DNA from: Mesorhabditis belari
Lineage: Eukaryota; Nematoda; Chromadorea; Rhabditida; Rhabditidae
Direction of reading: 5' to 3'
Assembly (NCBI GenBank): GCA_958450365.1
Contig: CAUEEP010000743.1
Location: forward strand, 3,402,001 to 3,466,000
DNA length: 64,000 nt
Positions 23,779 to 33,222 of the stretch are shown piece by piece; the first letter of the stretch is position 1, and each line of letters starts with the position of its first letter. Made by a program: the position numbers and the translations under genes. The notes below the pieces were generated by a model. The model searched no databases. It was given only the letters and a program-made list of their open reading frames with translations, and was not told the origin of the DNA.

Positions 23779-26061
23779 ATGAGAAACTCGTCAAAATTTG
23801 TGTTTTTTCTGCTGCTGCTTGGTGGGAATGGTTTAATGAAGTGTTGGAGATACACAAATCCGGATGATACTTTAACGCATGATTCTGATGTTGGTCTTTG
23901 TGTCTTGTAAACCTCCTTTAAAGTATAATCTTTAAACTCTTAGATCACTCTAGAAAGCTGTGATCCGGATGGTCATTTTTGCATGAAAGCCGACTTCTAT
24001 CCGCCAGAGAATTTGGACGAGTATGTGCCGTGGGCGATTTATGGATGTAGTGATGAGGTGCTCGATTTGAGTTGTCAGGTAGAGTGGATTCGATCTTGCA
24101 AACGGGGCATTTTACATGAATATGATAGAGATTTATATTATAGAGAGATATAGGTGTGGCGCCTAATATGTGTGACTTCTGAAAGGCATTTATATGAAGG
24201 CCGATTAATTCGAAAATCTTGCATTTTACTTAAAGTTTATTATAATTTCTATAAGTTCATGATTTTAATTAGTTATTAGTGCTTATCATAGAAATTATAA
24301 TAAACTTTAAGTTATTAGTGCTTTAAAAAGATTAATAAACGTAAAATGTTTACTTTTTGCTTTAAACTTTAAACTTTTAGTTTAATGTTACTTTTGGAAA
24401 CCTCGAAAACATTCAAAATAAGCTATTTTTTCAAAATTTAAAATAAGCTTGTTGAAGACATGGCGACAATTCAAATTTGATTCTACAGTGCGTTTCAAAT
24501 TCTTAAACGCACCCGGGGGTGGGACAAATGCGACCTTTTTTTTGCGCACCTGGACATTTGCGCACCTTTTTTTTGCTGGAAAAGGCCTTAGGAAAGGTCG
24601 TAGAGCTTCAAAAATGTTTTCATAGAAGGGAATCGTATGCGTAGATTCCGAATTTCGACAAATCAGACCTCGCTGACACGTCAAATTTGGGCCAAAAGGC
24701 AAGACTGCGGAAAAGCGTTAAGTTGCGTAGTTTTTGCCTTTTAGCCCAGATTTGACGTGTCAGCGAGGTCTGATTTGTCGAAATTCGGAATCTACGCATA
24801 CGATTCCCTTATATGGAAAAATTTTCGAAATATTTTCGAAGCTCTACGGTCTTTCCTAAGGCCTTTTCCAGCAAAAAAAAGGTGCGCAAATGTCCAGGTG
24901 CGCAAAAAAAAGGTCGCATTTGTCCCACCCCCACGCACCCTCTAAAATAGCGGATTTTGCATTTTGACCACCACTACAACTATTAATCTTTTTCTATGAG
25001 AAAGAGCATGTATTAAAACCTAAATAACACGAAAAATAAGCATACCGTAAAAAGTAAAAATTTTGAAAATAGAAACCGTTTCAAATTCTTAATAGAAAAA
25101 GCTCTTTCTAATAGAAAAAGATTAATAGTTGTAGTTGTAGCGGTGGTCAAAATGCAAAATCCGCTATTTTAGAGGGTGCGTTTAAGAATTTGAACTTGAA
25201 TTTGAAACGCACTGTATAGTAGTTCAAAGAAATTTCTTTATGATCTCAACATAGAAAAAACAAAAAAAAAAAAAACATGATTTGAGGAGAAGTTTTGAGA
25301 TTTAAAGCATTTAAAGCACGATTTCATAAGACAAAAAAACATTATGCCGGCTTCAAATGACCCTAATTTTTATTATAGCCAACTAAGCGGGCGAAAAATT
25401 TGGAATATAAATGTGAAAATGTCATAAAAATGTTATAACAATGAAATTATAGTAAAGTTTAAATAATTTGAGAGATTTTCGACTTAATTTCTCTTCATAC
25501 AAATTCAAATTGAATCTTTTTTCAATTCAATCTTTTTCAGCAACCAGGATCTTACAATCTCACAAATTATCGTATCTCAAATCCTGCTCAATTCGGCTCG
25601 CCAAACGTCGTGTCAGATATCTTCTATCGAGTCGAAGTGAGTCGTAAATGTGTTCTCTAAAGTTCGCTGTAAGGTATTATCATGGCGGAATGAAAATATG
25701 CATTCAACTGATTAGCTTTAACTTTCTTTCTTTTTCTTTCAGTCTTATCGATTACTTTCATTTTATGGCATCCAGTAGCGATAAAAAGAACTACAAAGAA
25801 CTACAAAGAACTATAAAGAACTACAAATAACTATAAAGAACTACAAAGAACTACAAATAACTATAAAGAATTACAAAGAACTACAAAGAACTATAAAGAA
25901 CTACGCCTAACACTCTTGATAGCTCAAAGTTTCCTTATCAAGCCTCATTTCAGATAAACTGCTGCAACAACGCCGACTACTGCAACTCGGCTCAAATCTC
26001 GATTTTCTCGGTTTTCCTCGCGACAATCATTTCACTAATCACTTTGATTTTAAAACAATAA
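23779..26061 (+). CDS. Ly6/three-finger-domain, probably GPI-anchored surface protein
   Basis: Exons: 23779 to about 23900, 23944-24079, 25541-25636 and 25953-26061. The N-terminus (MRNSSKFVFFLLLLGGNGLM) is a signal peptide. Cysteines follow as KCWRYTNPDD, GLC, LESCDPDGHFCMK, YGCSDEVLDLSC, and finally the diagnostic INCCNNADYCN (CCxxxDxCN) that closes a three-finger fold. The C-terminus (ISIFSVFLATIISLITLIL) is hydrophobic and ends KQ, as in GPI-anchor signals. In nematodes such proteins act at the cell surface, some as receptor modulators. The specific role is unknown here. The first donor site is weak (TTTGT|GTCTTG), so the first exon boundary is less certain. The second intron holds two nested transposons. 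Confidence 0.8.
24484..25216. mobile_element. MITE family A, outer element of a nested pair
   Basis: Termini TACAGTGCGTTTCAAATTC and GAATTTGAACTTGAATTTG...CGCACTGTA form an inverted repeat flanked by TA, as in Tc1/mariner-type MITEs. Inner arms also pair (24939-25003 with 25105-25175, including GCGGATTTTGCATTTTGACC). The left arm is interrupted by the family B element. It is in a Ly6-gene intron. Confidence 0.75.
24515..24932. mobile_element. MITE family B, copy 1 (hAT-like), inserted inside family A
   Basis: 418 bp, almost fully palindromic, with ends GGGGGTGGGACAAATGCGAC and the complement. It is flanked by the 8-bp direct repeat ACGCACCC (24507-24514 and 24933-24940). An 8-bp duplication fits the hAT superfamily. 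Non-coding. Confidence 0.85.
25785..25910. repeat. Tandem AAAGAACTAC repeat
   Basis: About eleven copies of a 10-12-bp unit (AAAGAACTACA / AATAACTATA variants) just before the last Ly6 exon, inside the intron. Confidence 0.85.
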
Positions 26062-27320
26062 ATGCAATTGAGATTGAAATTGAGAAGCGAGAAATTTGTT
26101 CAGCGACCACCCAAGGGTAAGGAGGTGGGCTTAGAGGAGTGAAGGTAGAAATTTGCGAGTGAGCCCCTGCATGGTTTTTCTCTCGTCCCATTGTACGGGG
26201 GAAAGTCTCTGAGAGTCGGGTTGAGGAAAGGTGTTTTAGTGAATGAAAAATCGGAGATTTCATCCCAAAAAAAAATTGTTTGAGCACAAAGCCTTTTGAG
26301 GAAATCGAGAGGAGCTGACTGAGGGGGAAAGAGAGGAAAAGAGATGGAAAAGAGAGCGAAAATTTGTCTCTCACAACAATCAGACAATACCGAGACGAGT
26401 AAAAGCTCTCGTTTTTCAACTGCCGGATAATTGAGTTAGTGAATTAGCCGAAAGTACAGTTGGTATGCTTGGTGTTCATCTTCTGGAGTCTTTATGTGAA
26501 CTGCGTACACTGCGTACAATCAGTAATATTTCAAAAAAGAAACCCCAATCTTAACTTACTCTAAACTGAACAAAGAAATTGTTAAAAGCTATTTAAAGCT
26601 TAGATTTTCTAAGACTACCTTTTGATAGCACATATCAATTCAAAGATACCAAAAAAGTGCTTTGTAGCAGTGCTTTGTAGTCACATGCTCGTGTTCAGCT
26701 CTGATTTCTGCCTCAGATCATCCATTGGAGAATGTCTAGTTTGTTGCACTTAAAATCATCTCTCTTCAGAAAAAAAAACTCGATTGTTCAGCCATCAAAT
26801 CATCACCAAAAAAAAAACAGAGACTTTTGATTTTCAAAAACTTTTGCTTTTTTTGTTTCCCCAAAAAAAAAGACATTAAGTTGGGAAACATGTATGAAAA
26901 GAAAAATCAAAAATCGTAGGAAAACGGAAAGGGATAGTAATTAGGAGGCTGTATTCTTCAAATTCCCGAAAAAAAAATTGAGCTTTAAAGTGAGAGAGAT
27001 CGACGGGGAAAGAGAGGGGTATTTGTTCGTGCCTTGTGGGGTTTTTTTGTGTGTGTGTGTGTGTGATGAAAAGGGGGGAAAGTGAGGGATGGAAAGGAAA
27101 GGAAAGGAAAATTGAATGGGAGGGATCGTTTCGAGTTTTGTGTTTTAAAATTGTCTTCATTTTATTTTCAAGCACATCATTTCCCATTCGCAAGCTTTCT
27201 CATTCATCTCATTTTTTTTTTGGTATCTTATCGTTTTTGTTGTTTCGGTATTGTGCTAGTTTTGCTCAAATTTTCAATCTAATAGTTTTCTGTTTTCTAT
27301 ATTCTTTTACAATATAGAAC

Positions 27321-27555
27321 TACACTACTGGACAATGAAATATCATATTTGAAAAATGATTGTAACTTTCGGACGTCTGTAATTCCCTTGTCTTTACCGT
27401 ATTTCTAAATATTAATATTACCATTGTGTAGCCCTTGAAAAGAGCTTTCAGAAAATGTATAACACTAATAGTTTAAACTCAAAGACAAGGGAGTTACAGA
27501 CGTCCGAAAGTGACGATCTTTTTTCAAATATGATATTTCATTGCCCAGTAGTGTA
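27321..27555. mobile_element. MITE family C, copy 1
   Basis: 235-bp palindromic element with ends TACACTACTGGACAATGAAA and complement CATTGCCCAGTAGTGTA. TA at both ends suggests a mariner-type target. Other copies: 27678-27928, 37900-38139 and 40255-40493. Confidence 0.85.
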
Positions 27556-27677
27556 AATTGTTTGTTTCTAGATTTAAGTGCTTGCTTTGTTTCATCTCAG
27601 ATTGTAATGGAACTACAGTTTTGTTTTACAATCTGAGATGCAAGCAATGCAAGCACTAAATCTAGAAACAAACAATT
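27556..27677. repeat. Palindrome joining two MITE C copies
   Basis: About 120 bp with complementary arms (AATTGTTTGTTTCTAGATTT at left and its complement at right). It lies exactly between two family C elements. Confidence 0.8.
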
Positions 27678-27928
27678 TACACTACTGGACAATGAAATAT
27701 CATATTTGAAAAATGATTGTCACTTTCGGAACTCTGTAACTCCCTTGTCTTTACCGTATTTCTAAATATTAATATTACCATTGTGTAGCCGTTGAAAAGA
27801 GCTTTCAGAAAATGTATAACACTAATAGTTTAAACTTAAAGACAACGGAGTTACAGACGTCCGAAAGACAGACGCGTGAAAGTGACGATCTTTTTTCAAA
27901 TATGATATTTCATTGTCCAGGTACTGTA
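27678..27928. mobile_element. MITE family C, copy 2
   Basis: Same palindromic structure as copy 1, about 250 bp, ending CCAGGTACTGTA. It contains a short local duplication (CGTCCGAAAGACAGACGCG) not seen in copy 1. Confidence 0.85.
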
Positions 27929-28359
27929 TATACTAGCCAGAATTGCAGAATCTGGCTAAAGCTTTTGAAATAAAAAAGATCAAATCTGAAAAAGGTCATA
28001 TTAAAGTATGACAATGCTCGCCTACACATTGCTAAACTGACTCGCTCTAGAAGCAAGAACCTGGACTGGGAACTTCTCCTCCCACTCAGCATATTCCCCA
28101 AATCTAGCTGTCGTAGCCGATTATGAATTTCAACCGATTATGAATCATTCATAATCGGCTGAAATTCATAATCGGCTACGACATATACAATATACAAAAG
28201 CTAGATCAAATTAACACTTTCTTTTCTCTAAAATAGTTTAATATACTCTAAATTTTATGATTTAATCAATCAAATATCAATTTTCAAATCATTTTTATCA
28301 TTGTTTTACAATTTCTTATTGTTTATTTGTAAATTTGAGATTTTCAGAAGCTCTCACAA

Positions 28360-31300
28360 ATGGGATCTTTCCACAGAACAATTGGGGTAACTATACAATT
28401 CTTTTTAATCAACTTTAAAATCAATTCCTCTTTCAGATTTTCTCCTGTTTCTTGACTCTTTGCAAAGGACAAGATATGAGTCCTATTCTAACATCTGATG
28501 CTACTTTTGTAAGTGATAGAATAACCCCCATCAATCCCTATAGAAGCGTCGTTTAATTCTAAGTTTACTCTCAAACAAAAGCACAAACAAACGCACAAAC
28601 AAACGCACAAACAAGCGCTCAAACAAACGCACAAACAAACGCACAAACAAACGCACAAACAAACAAACGCACAAACAAACGCACAAACAAACGCACAAAC
28701 AAACGCACAAACAAACGCACAAACAAACGCACAAACAAGCGCTCAAACAAGCGCACAAACAAACGTTTAACTCTTGACAAATAAAGGATTTCTATTAGAG
28801 TTTTATACGGTAATATTTTCAAGTTTTCCAAATTCCAAAAAAAAAATCGAAAAAGAAAATTTCTAGATTGGATCCCCAGGAGTACGAGCTAGACTAACGT
28901 TGACTGGAGTGACAAATGTGGCTCGAATCGTGGCAAAGAATCTTGCTCCAGAAATCGCTCAAGCTGATGCATTTGTTCTTATGGCTCCACACAAAGTTTG
29001 TGGCAATGAATTATCAGCATTTTTCTTTAGCTTTCTCAATTTTCTCTATCAGCTTCATCACCAAAATTGCGTCTTTTTGGAGACGTCAATCAGGTTTTTC
29101 ATTTCCATTTATTTAAGAAAATCTTTTTTTAAGGTTGTTGTTAATATGGTTCCCATTGGTGCTATTACAACACACATTACGAATATTAATGCCAGGTAAA
29201 TTAAATTGAAAGCTTAAATCTTAAATCTTATCTTATCTAGATAAATTTAAATACTAAGTCTTCTAGTATTGCTTTCACTGTCAATGGTGCGATGAATGGA
29301 TAAGATTTAAATACTAACCTTCTAGTATTGCTTTCACTGTCAATGGTGCGATGAATGGAAGAACGATCGCCGGTTCGATTGATCTTTTTTCTGAGGGTTT
29401 TGCTGTTGATGTGACATTGAATGTGAAACGAAATTCAAGAGGAAATCCACTAATAACTGTATCTTAAATCCTATCTAAAAGATGACCAAATTCCTTCTAG
29501 ATTCTTTCTTGTCATGGAGTGGCACCAAAGAAAGCGATCACGGTGCGTTCCACCTCTGTCAAAGCACCAGCTCTTCAACAACTTCAAGTAAACTTTTAAA
29601 AGCGAAATTCTTGAAATTAAACTCTAAACTTTCAGTCAACAGCAGCCACTTGGGTACCGAGCTTGTTCGAAGCAGTGGTTTGCCCACGTTTAGAGTTTAT
29701 TGTCGAACATCGCGTCAATCAACGATTCGCTCTTTTACCTTCAAAGGTTTGCATTTATTTACACGAATAATGTAGTACAAAAAGTAAAAAAAAAAGCCTT
29801 AAATGTAAGGAAAAGTGATATATAGGAAAAAGAGCAAATGATCTAGCCGGCGGGATTGATCCCTTGAACTCCCGAATAAGATATAGAGCCCTTAGCCAAT
29901 CGGCCAATCTAATCGATAGCTTAACTTGAGCTCATTACTTATATTTGCTTAGTTTTCTAGTGGATACTATAGTCTATAGATCACACTCCAACAATTGAAC
30001 CCTTTGAATCTTTGAAATTGAATCTCCCGACTAAGATATAGAGTTCTTAACCAATCGGCGAATCTAACCGATAGCTTAACTTGAGCTCATTACTTATATT
30101 TGCTTAGTTTTCTAGTGGATACTATAGTCTTTAGATCACACTCCAACAAACGGCCAATTTCGACTTAATGCGTGCCATGATTGAGGCAGATCGGGAAATT
30201 CGCCGAAAAGCTAGACAAAAGTAAAGATTTCTCTAAAATGAGAGATCATTTTTCCTTTCAGTCGTCGCCACCGCCGTGATACTGGCACAGGTTCTTTGCA
30301 AGCTTTCATCTCAAGCAATTTCAACTTGGTAAGTCACCAGAAAAGAGATCGTTTTTCTCTGAACTTATGATTCTTCTTAATATTTTCAAAAGAAATTCAC
30401 AAAGAGAAAGCTTTCCAGTCTCGCGCTGAAGGACTTGTTCTCGACTATGGAGTTCTCTCGAGTCCGATTATCTCTAGTCGAGGAATTGAGATTGAATCTT
30501 CTGGTGAGATTGAGATTGAATCTTCTGGAAGACTTTGACTGGAAGACTGGAAATTACATCTTTTTTTTTTTCTTCTTTCCAACATCATGAACTCTTTCAG
30601 GAGAAATCTCAGCATTTGGTGTACAAACTCCATTTGGACCAAAGCCGATTTCATTACCAGCAACAGTGAGCAATGAAATGTTTGAGGTAAAGTAGAAGAA
30701 GCGGATTGTCATCAGCTCTAATTTCAGATTGTCGTCTCAGACTTTGTTCCGAATTCTTTTATGTATCATGGTCATCGGTAAGATTTTTTTTGACTTGATT
30801 TCTTGAGTTGAAAAAATGAGAATTTAAAAATTAGAATTGGAATTTTCAATACTCGTGTCGATCCGAAAACGCCTCACTTTGGGCCAACAATGCGAACCTC
30901 ATGCGATTTGGATTCGGGTGATTTTCATGCACAATTTTGCATTCACGATTTTGCATACACGATTTTCAAATTTTTATTTACAAAACCAAAGCGATCACCA
31001 TAGTTTTTTGACTTTCAAAACGAAATTGGAATACTTAAAAAGAGCTAGAAAAAGCTAGCAAAAGCTATTCAAGGTCAAGCTATTTTTGAGAAGTATTCTA
31101 AGCTAATCATATTCTAAGCTAATCGTATTCTAAGCTAATCGAATTCTAGGCTAATCATATTCTAAGCTAATCGTATTCTAGGCTAATCATATTCTAAGCT
31201 AATCGAATTCTAGGCTAATCATATTCTAAGCTAATCGTATTCTAGGCTAATCATATTCTAAGCTAATCGAATTCTAAGCTAATCGTATTCTAAAGTAATC

Positions 31301-32829
31301 GTAGGCATAGATTAGCCGTGTAAATGTTGATTTACTTTCACAAATTTTAGGCTCTCTTTTCTGTGTCGGTGACTTGTTCCCCACGCTCCGTGACGAATTC
31401 CCCGATCGAGAACTCGTCTTTCTTTTCTCGACCCTTCGTGCTCCTGTTGTTGTTGTTCATTCTGAGAAAGACGGTAGAAAAAAAAGAGAACCCTGAATAC
31501 GGGTTACACTACGGGTTACACTACGGGTTACGGTAATCGATACTAATTTTCAAGCTCTTCTTTGATCAAAAGATCATTAAAAGATGAAAATAGCTATCTA
31601 TTCGGGAAAACAGCTGTGGAGGTAGCACTTTGATTGCACTTTAAACGCAAACACTTGCAAAAATTTGATTATTCGCTTTTTTTTTCTTGATTTTTTAGCG
31701 ATTTTCATTGAATAACCTGCTTTCAACTAATCAATTTTCAATTGGAAACGGTGATGGTTTGCAAGATTTAAACGAGAATTGTGACTGAGAATTTAGGAGG
31801 GATAAAGTTCGAGCTTCTTGGTTTAATACAAGTGATGCAAATTGATCCAATCACAAAACGAGAAACCCCACTTGGATCTATGGAAATTGAAGTAAATAAG
31901 AATGAAACTTGTTTATATTCAAACATTCAGCTGGATGCGAAGATGCAAATGCGAATCACAAGCAAAGTCGTCAAGGGGAAGGTCATCCTTGACAATATCA
32001 CTTTAGTAAGTAAAAATAAAGAATGACAAAGAGATTGGAGGGGATTGAACCCTAGCAGGCAGACTACTTTACCACTAAGCCATCATAGCCTTGTTTGCCC
32101 CAGAAGAAAATAGAAAAGTTAAGGCAGAAGAAAGGAAAAAGAGGGTCAATTGAAAAATTGAAAATCCACTTCAGCGCACTCGTACACCAAAAGTTTTGGT
32201 CCAAGAAGAGCTTGATGATGCCTCATTATTGTCACGGGAAATTCTTCAGAGAATGGTTAATGACATCATTCGACAAGGCGTTCCCATTCCCGTTCATCCG
32301 CTCTTTCGTCTTCGGAAACCGAATGTAAGTTGAGCAAATCTAGAGCAAGCAAAGATTGCCTTTCGTTTAACCAATCTTTTGATTTGATTAAATAATAAGA
32401 TAATAAGATAACCGTACTTTCTACTTACCGTAAATACTGTAATAGTACCCCCTTCCCCCCTCGTACAGTCGCGTAGTCGCAAAAGTTTTTTAGTATTTCA
32501 TTTTTTTCAAAGCGCCCGTACTTTCCAAAAATGCGTCTTTGGTATCAAAAAATAGCTGAAAATCAGGGCTATTTTTTGATAATTGTATTGCTATTGTAGC
32601 ATAAACCAGTGTCGAGAAAAACTCGTTCAAAGCTAGACTACGCAACACTCCGCACCGTCATTTTGGGGCGTGGGGTACTATTACAGTATTTACGGTAACA
32701 ATTATCTAGCTGATTATCGAAAGATTTCAGTTACGTCTATCAGAACGGTCGTTGATTCTTGAGACGGCTTTCACACTCAACAAGCGTCTCATCTCGCAGC
32801 TGACTGCCGCTCAACTTTCGCGTGCTTAA
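28360..32829 (+). CDS. BPI/LBP/CETP-family secreted lipid-binding protein
   Basis: These proteins bind lipids or bacterial lipopolysaccharide with a two-barrel, boomerang fold. Start at 28360, after a TTTTCAG acceptor, gives a short hydrophobic leader (IGIFSCFLTLCKG). Then IGSPGVRARLTLTGVTNVARIVAKNL is the classic N-terminal BPI strand-helix. Later exons give VVVNMVPIGAITTHITNI, SIAFTVNGAMNGRTIAGSI, WVPSLFEAVVCPRLEFIVEHRVNQRF, GEISAFGVQTPFGPKPISLPA (about 30600), NEMFEIVVSDFVPNSFMYH, RTSCDLDSGDFC (about 30895-30930), the barrel linker LFPTLRDEFPDRELVFLFST (about 31380), QEELDDASLLSREILQRMVNDIIRQG and ALSRA-like QLTAAQLSRA stop at 32827-32829. Three introns hold tandem duplications, tRNA-like fragments or minisatellites. 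Exon joins in the 29.2-30.5 kb part are approximate because 3' splice sites are duplicated. The exact ligand is not deducible. Confidence 0.85.
28536..28812. mobile_element. MITE family D, copy 2, expanded by a minisatellite
   Basis: Ends match family D: CCTATAGAAGCG and TCTAAGTTTACTCTCAAAC at left, and TCTATTAGAGTTTTATACGG at right. The interior is replaced by the 12-bp repeat described separately. It lies in a BPI-gene intron. Confidence 0.6.
28572..28765. repeat. 12-bp minisatellite (ACAAACAAACGC)n
   Basis: About 16 copies of ACAAACAAACGC with few changes. It produces spurious frames of VRLF/VCLC repeats on the minus strand. The unit occurs once in the other family D copies (CTCACAAACAAACGCTC), so it seems to be an in-element expansion. 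Confidence 0.9.
29236..29358. repeat. Tandem duplication of an intron 3' end plus exon start (about 60 bp)
   Basis: The block running from TAAATACTAAGTCTTCTAG through TCAATGGTGCGATGAATGGA is present twice in direct orientation. Each copy carries a TTCTAG acceptor and the first codons of a BPI exon. Only the second continues into the long exon. Confidence 0.85.
29845..29925 (-). pseudogene. tRNA-like fragment within duplicated segment, copy 1
   Basis: The minus strand shows GGCCGATTGGCTAAGGGCTC (D-arm like) and AAGGGATCAATCCC (T-arm like). Acceptor pairing is poor. A shortened copy occurs near 30010-30075 in the following duplicate. Confidence 0.4.
29866..30150. repeat. Tandem duplication of about 140 bp spanning an intron 3' end
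   Basis: Two direct copies (about 29866-29993 and 30022-30150) contain GATAGCTTAACTTGAGCTCA and end with a TAG acceptor followed by ATCACACTCCAACAA, the start of a BPI exon (ITLQQTANFDLMRAM). They are separated by a short diverged spacer. Confidence 0.8.
31085..31310. repeat. 16-bp minisatellite (TTCTAAGCTAATCGTA)n
   Basis: About 14 copies alternating CATA, CGTA and CGAA variants, within a BPI intron. Confidence 0.9.
32036..32092 (-). pseudogene. Deleted tRNA-like sequence
   Basis: The minus strand has a D-arm-like GATGGCTTAGTGGTAAAGTA directly followed by TAGGGTTCAATCCCC. The anticodon arm is missing, so this is a pseudogene or SINE fragment inside a BPI intron. Confidence 0.45.
32426..32697. 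mobile_element. MITE family E, copy 1
   Basis: 272-bp element with inverted termini TACCGTAAATACTGTAATAG and the complement. The interior is unique, not palindromic (AGTCGCGTAGTCGCAAAAG near the left). It is in the last BPI intron. A nearly identical copy is at 45204-45472. Confidence 0.85.
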
Positions 32830-33222
32830 TCCCAACCTCATAATACCTCATTGTGTGTACATAATGTAACCAATCTTTTGTACAAAAAGTGACGAGTCTT
32901 TTTATTCGGGTTTCCTTTTCTTTTCTTTTTCTTTCTAACTTTTCATATTGTCTAGATTGTCTATATTGTCTAGATTGTCTATATTGTCTAGATTGTCTAT
33001 ATTGTCTAGCTCGTTCTAGCTCGTTTCTTCTTCAAAGGTTCTTTCACATTTCCCATTGATCTCATGTATGTTTGACAAGTAAAAGTTTATTATCACCGGG
33101 AGTTTACCAGACACGAGGAGTAATTGAATTGGCGATACATTCAGCGAGAGGGCCATCACATGGGAATCTGAATTCTGTTCTGTTAAAAAAAAGGATTTTT
33201 CATTTTTTGAATAGTTATTTAC
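32830..33222. other. Convergent intergenic region
   Basis: About 390 bp between the BPI gene and the MIG-18-like gene. It contains a (TATTGTCTAGATTGTC)n minisatellite at 32945-33006. Nothing else is recognised. Confidence 0.6.
32945..33006. repeat. Short minisatellite (ATTGTCTAGATTGTCTAT)n
   Basis: Around four copies of an 18-bp unit made of two similar 9-bp halves, just downstream of the BPI stop. Confidence 0.85.

Larger units (their letters stand above)
26062..28359. other. Intergenic region with MITE C copies, no recognised gene
   Basis: 2.3 kb between the Ly6-type and BPI-type genes. It contains a short (GT)n run near 27050, two family C transposons and a palindrome between them, and a small inverted repeat near 28105-28180 around ATAATCGG. 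Open frames on either strand show no convincing coding character. Confidence 0.5.

Noticed and set aside
26039..27317. Several open frames of 66-126 codons on both strands
   Set aside because: They overlap each other, have biased low-complexity composition and no domain, signal-peptide or splice support.
28531..28831. Minus-strand frames encoding VRLF/VCLC repeats
   Set aside because: Produced by the ACAAACAAACGC minisatellite; no splice context or conserved domain.
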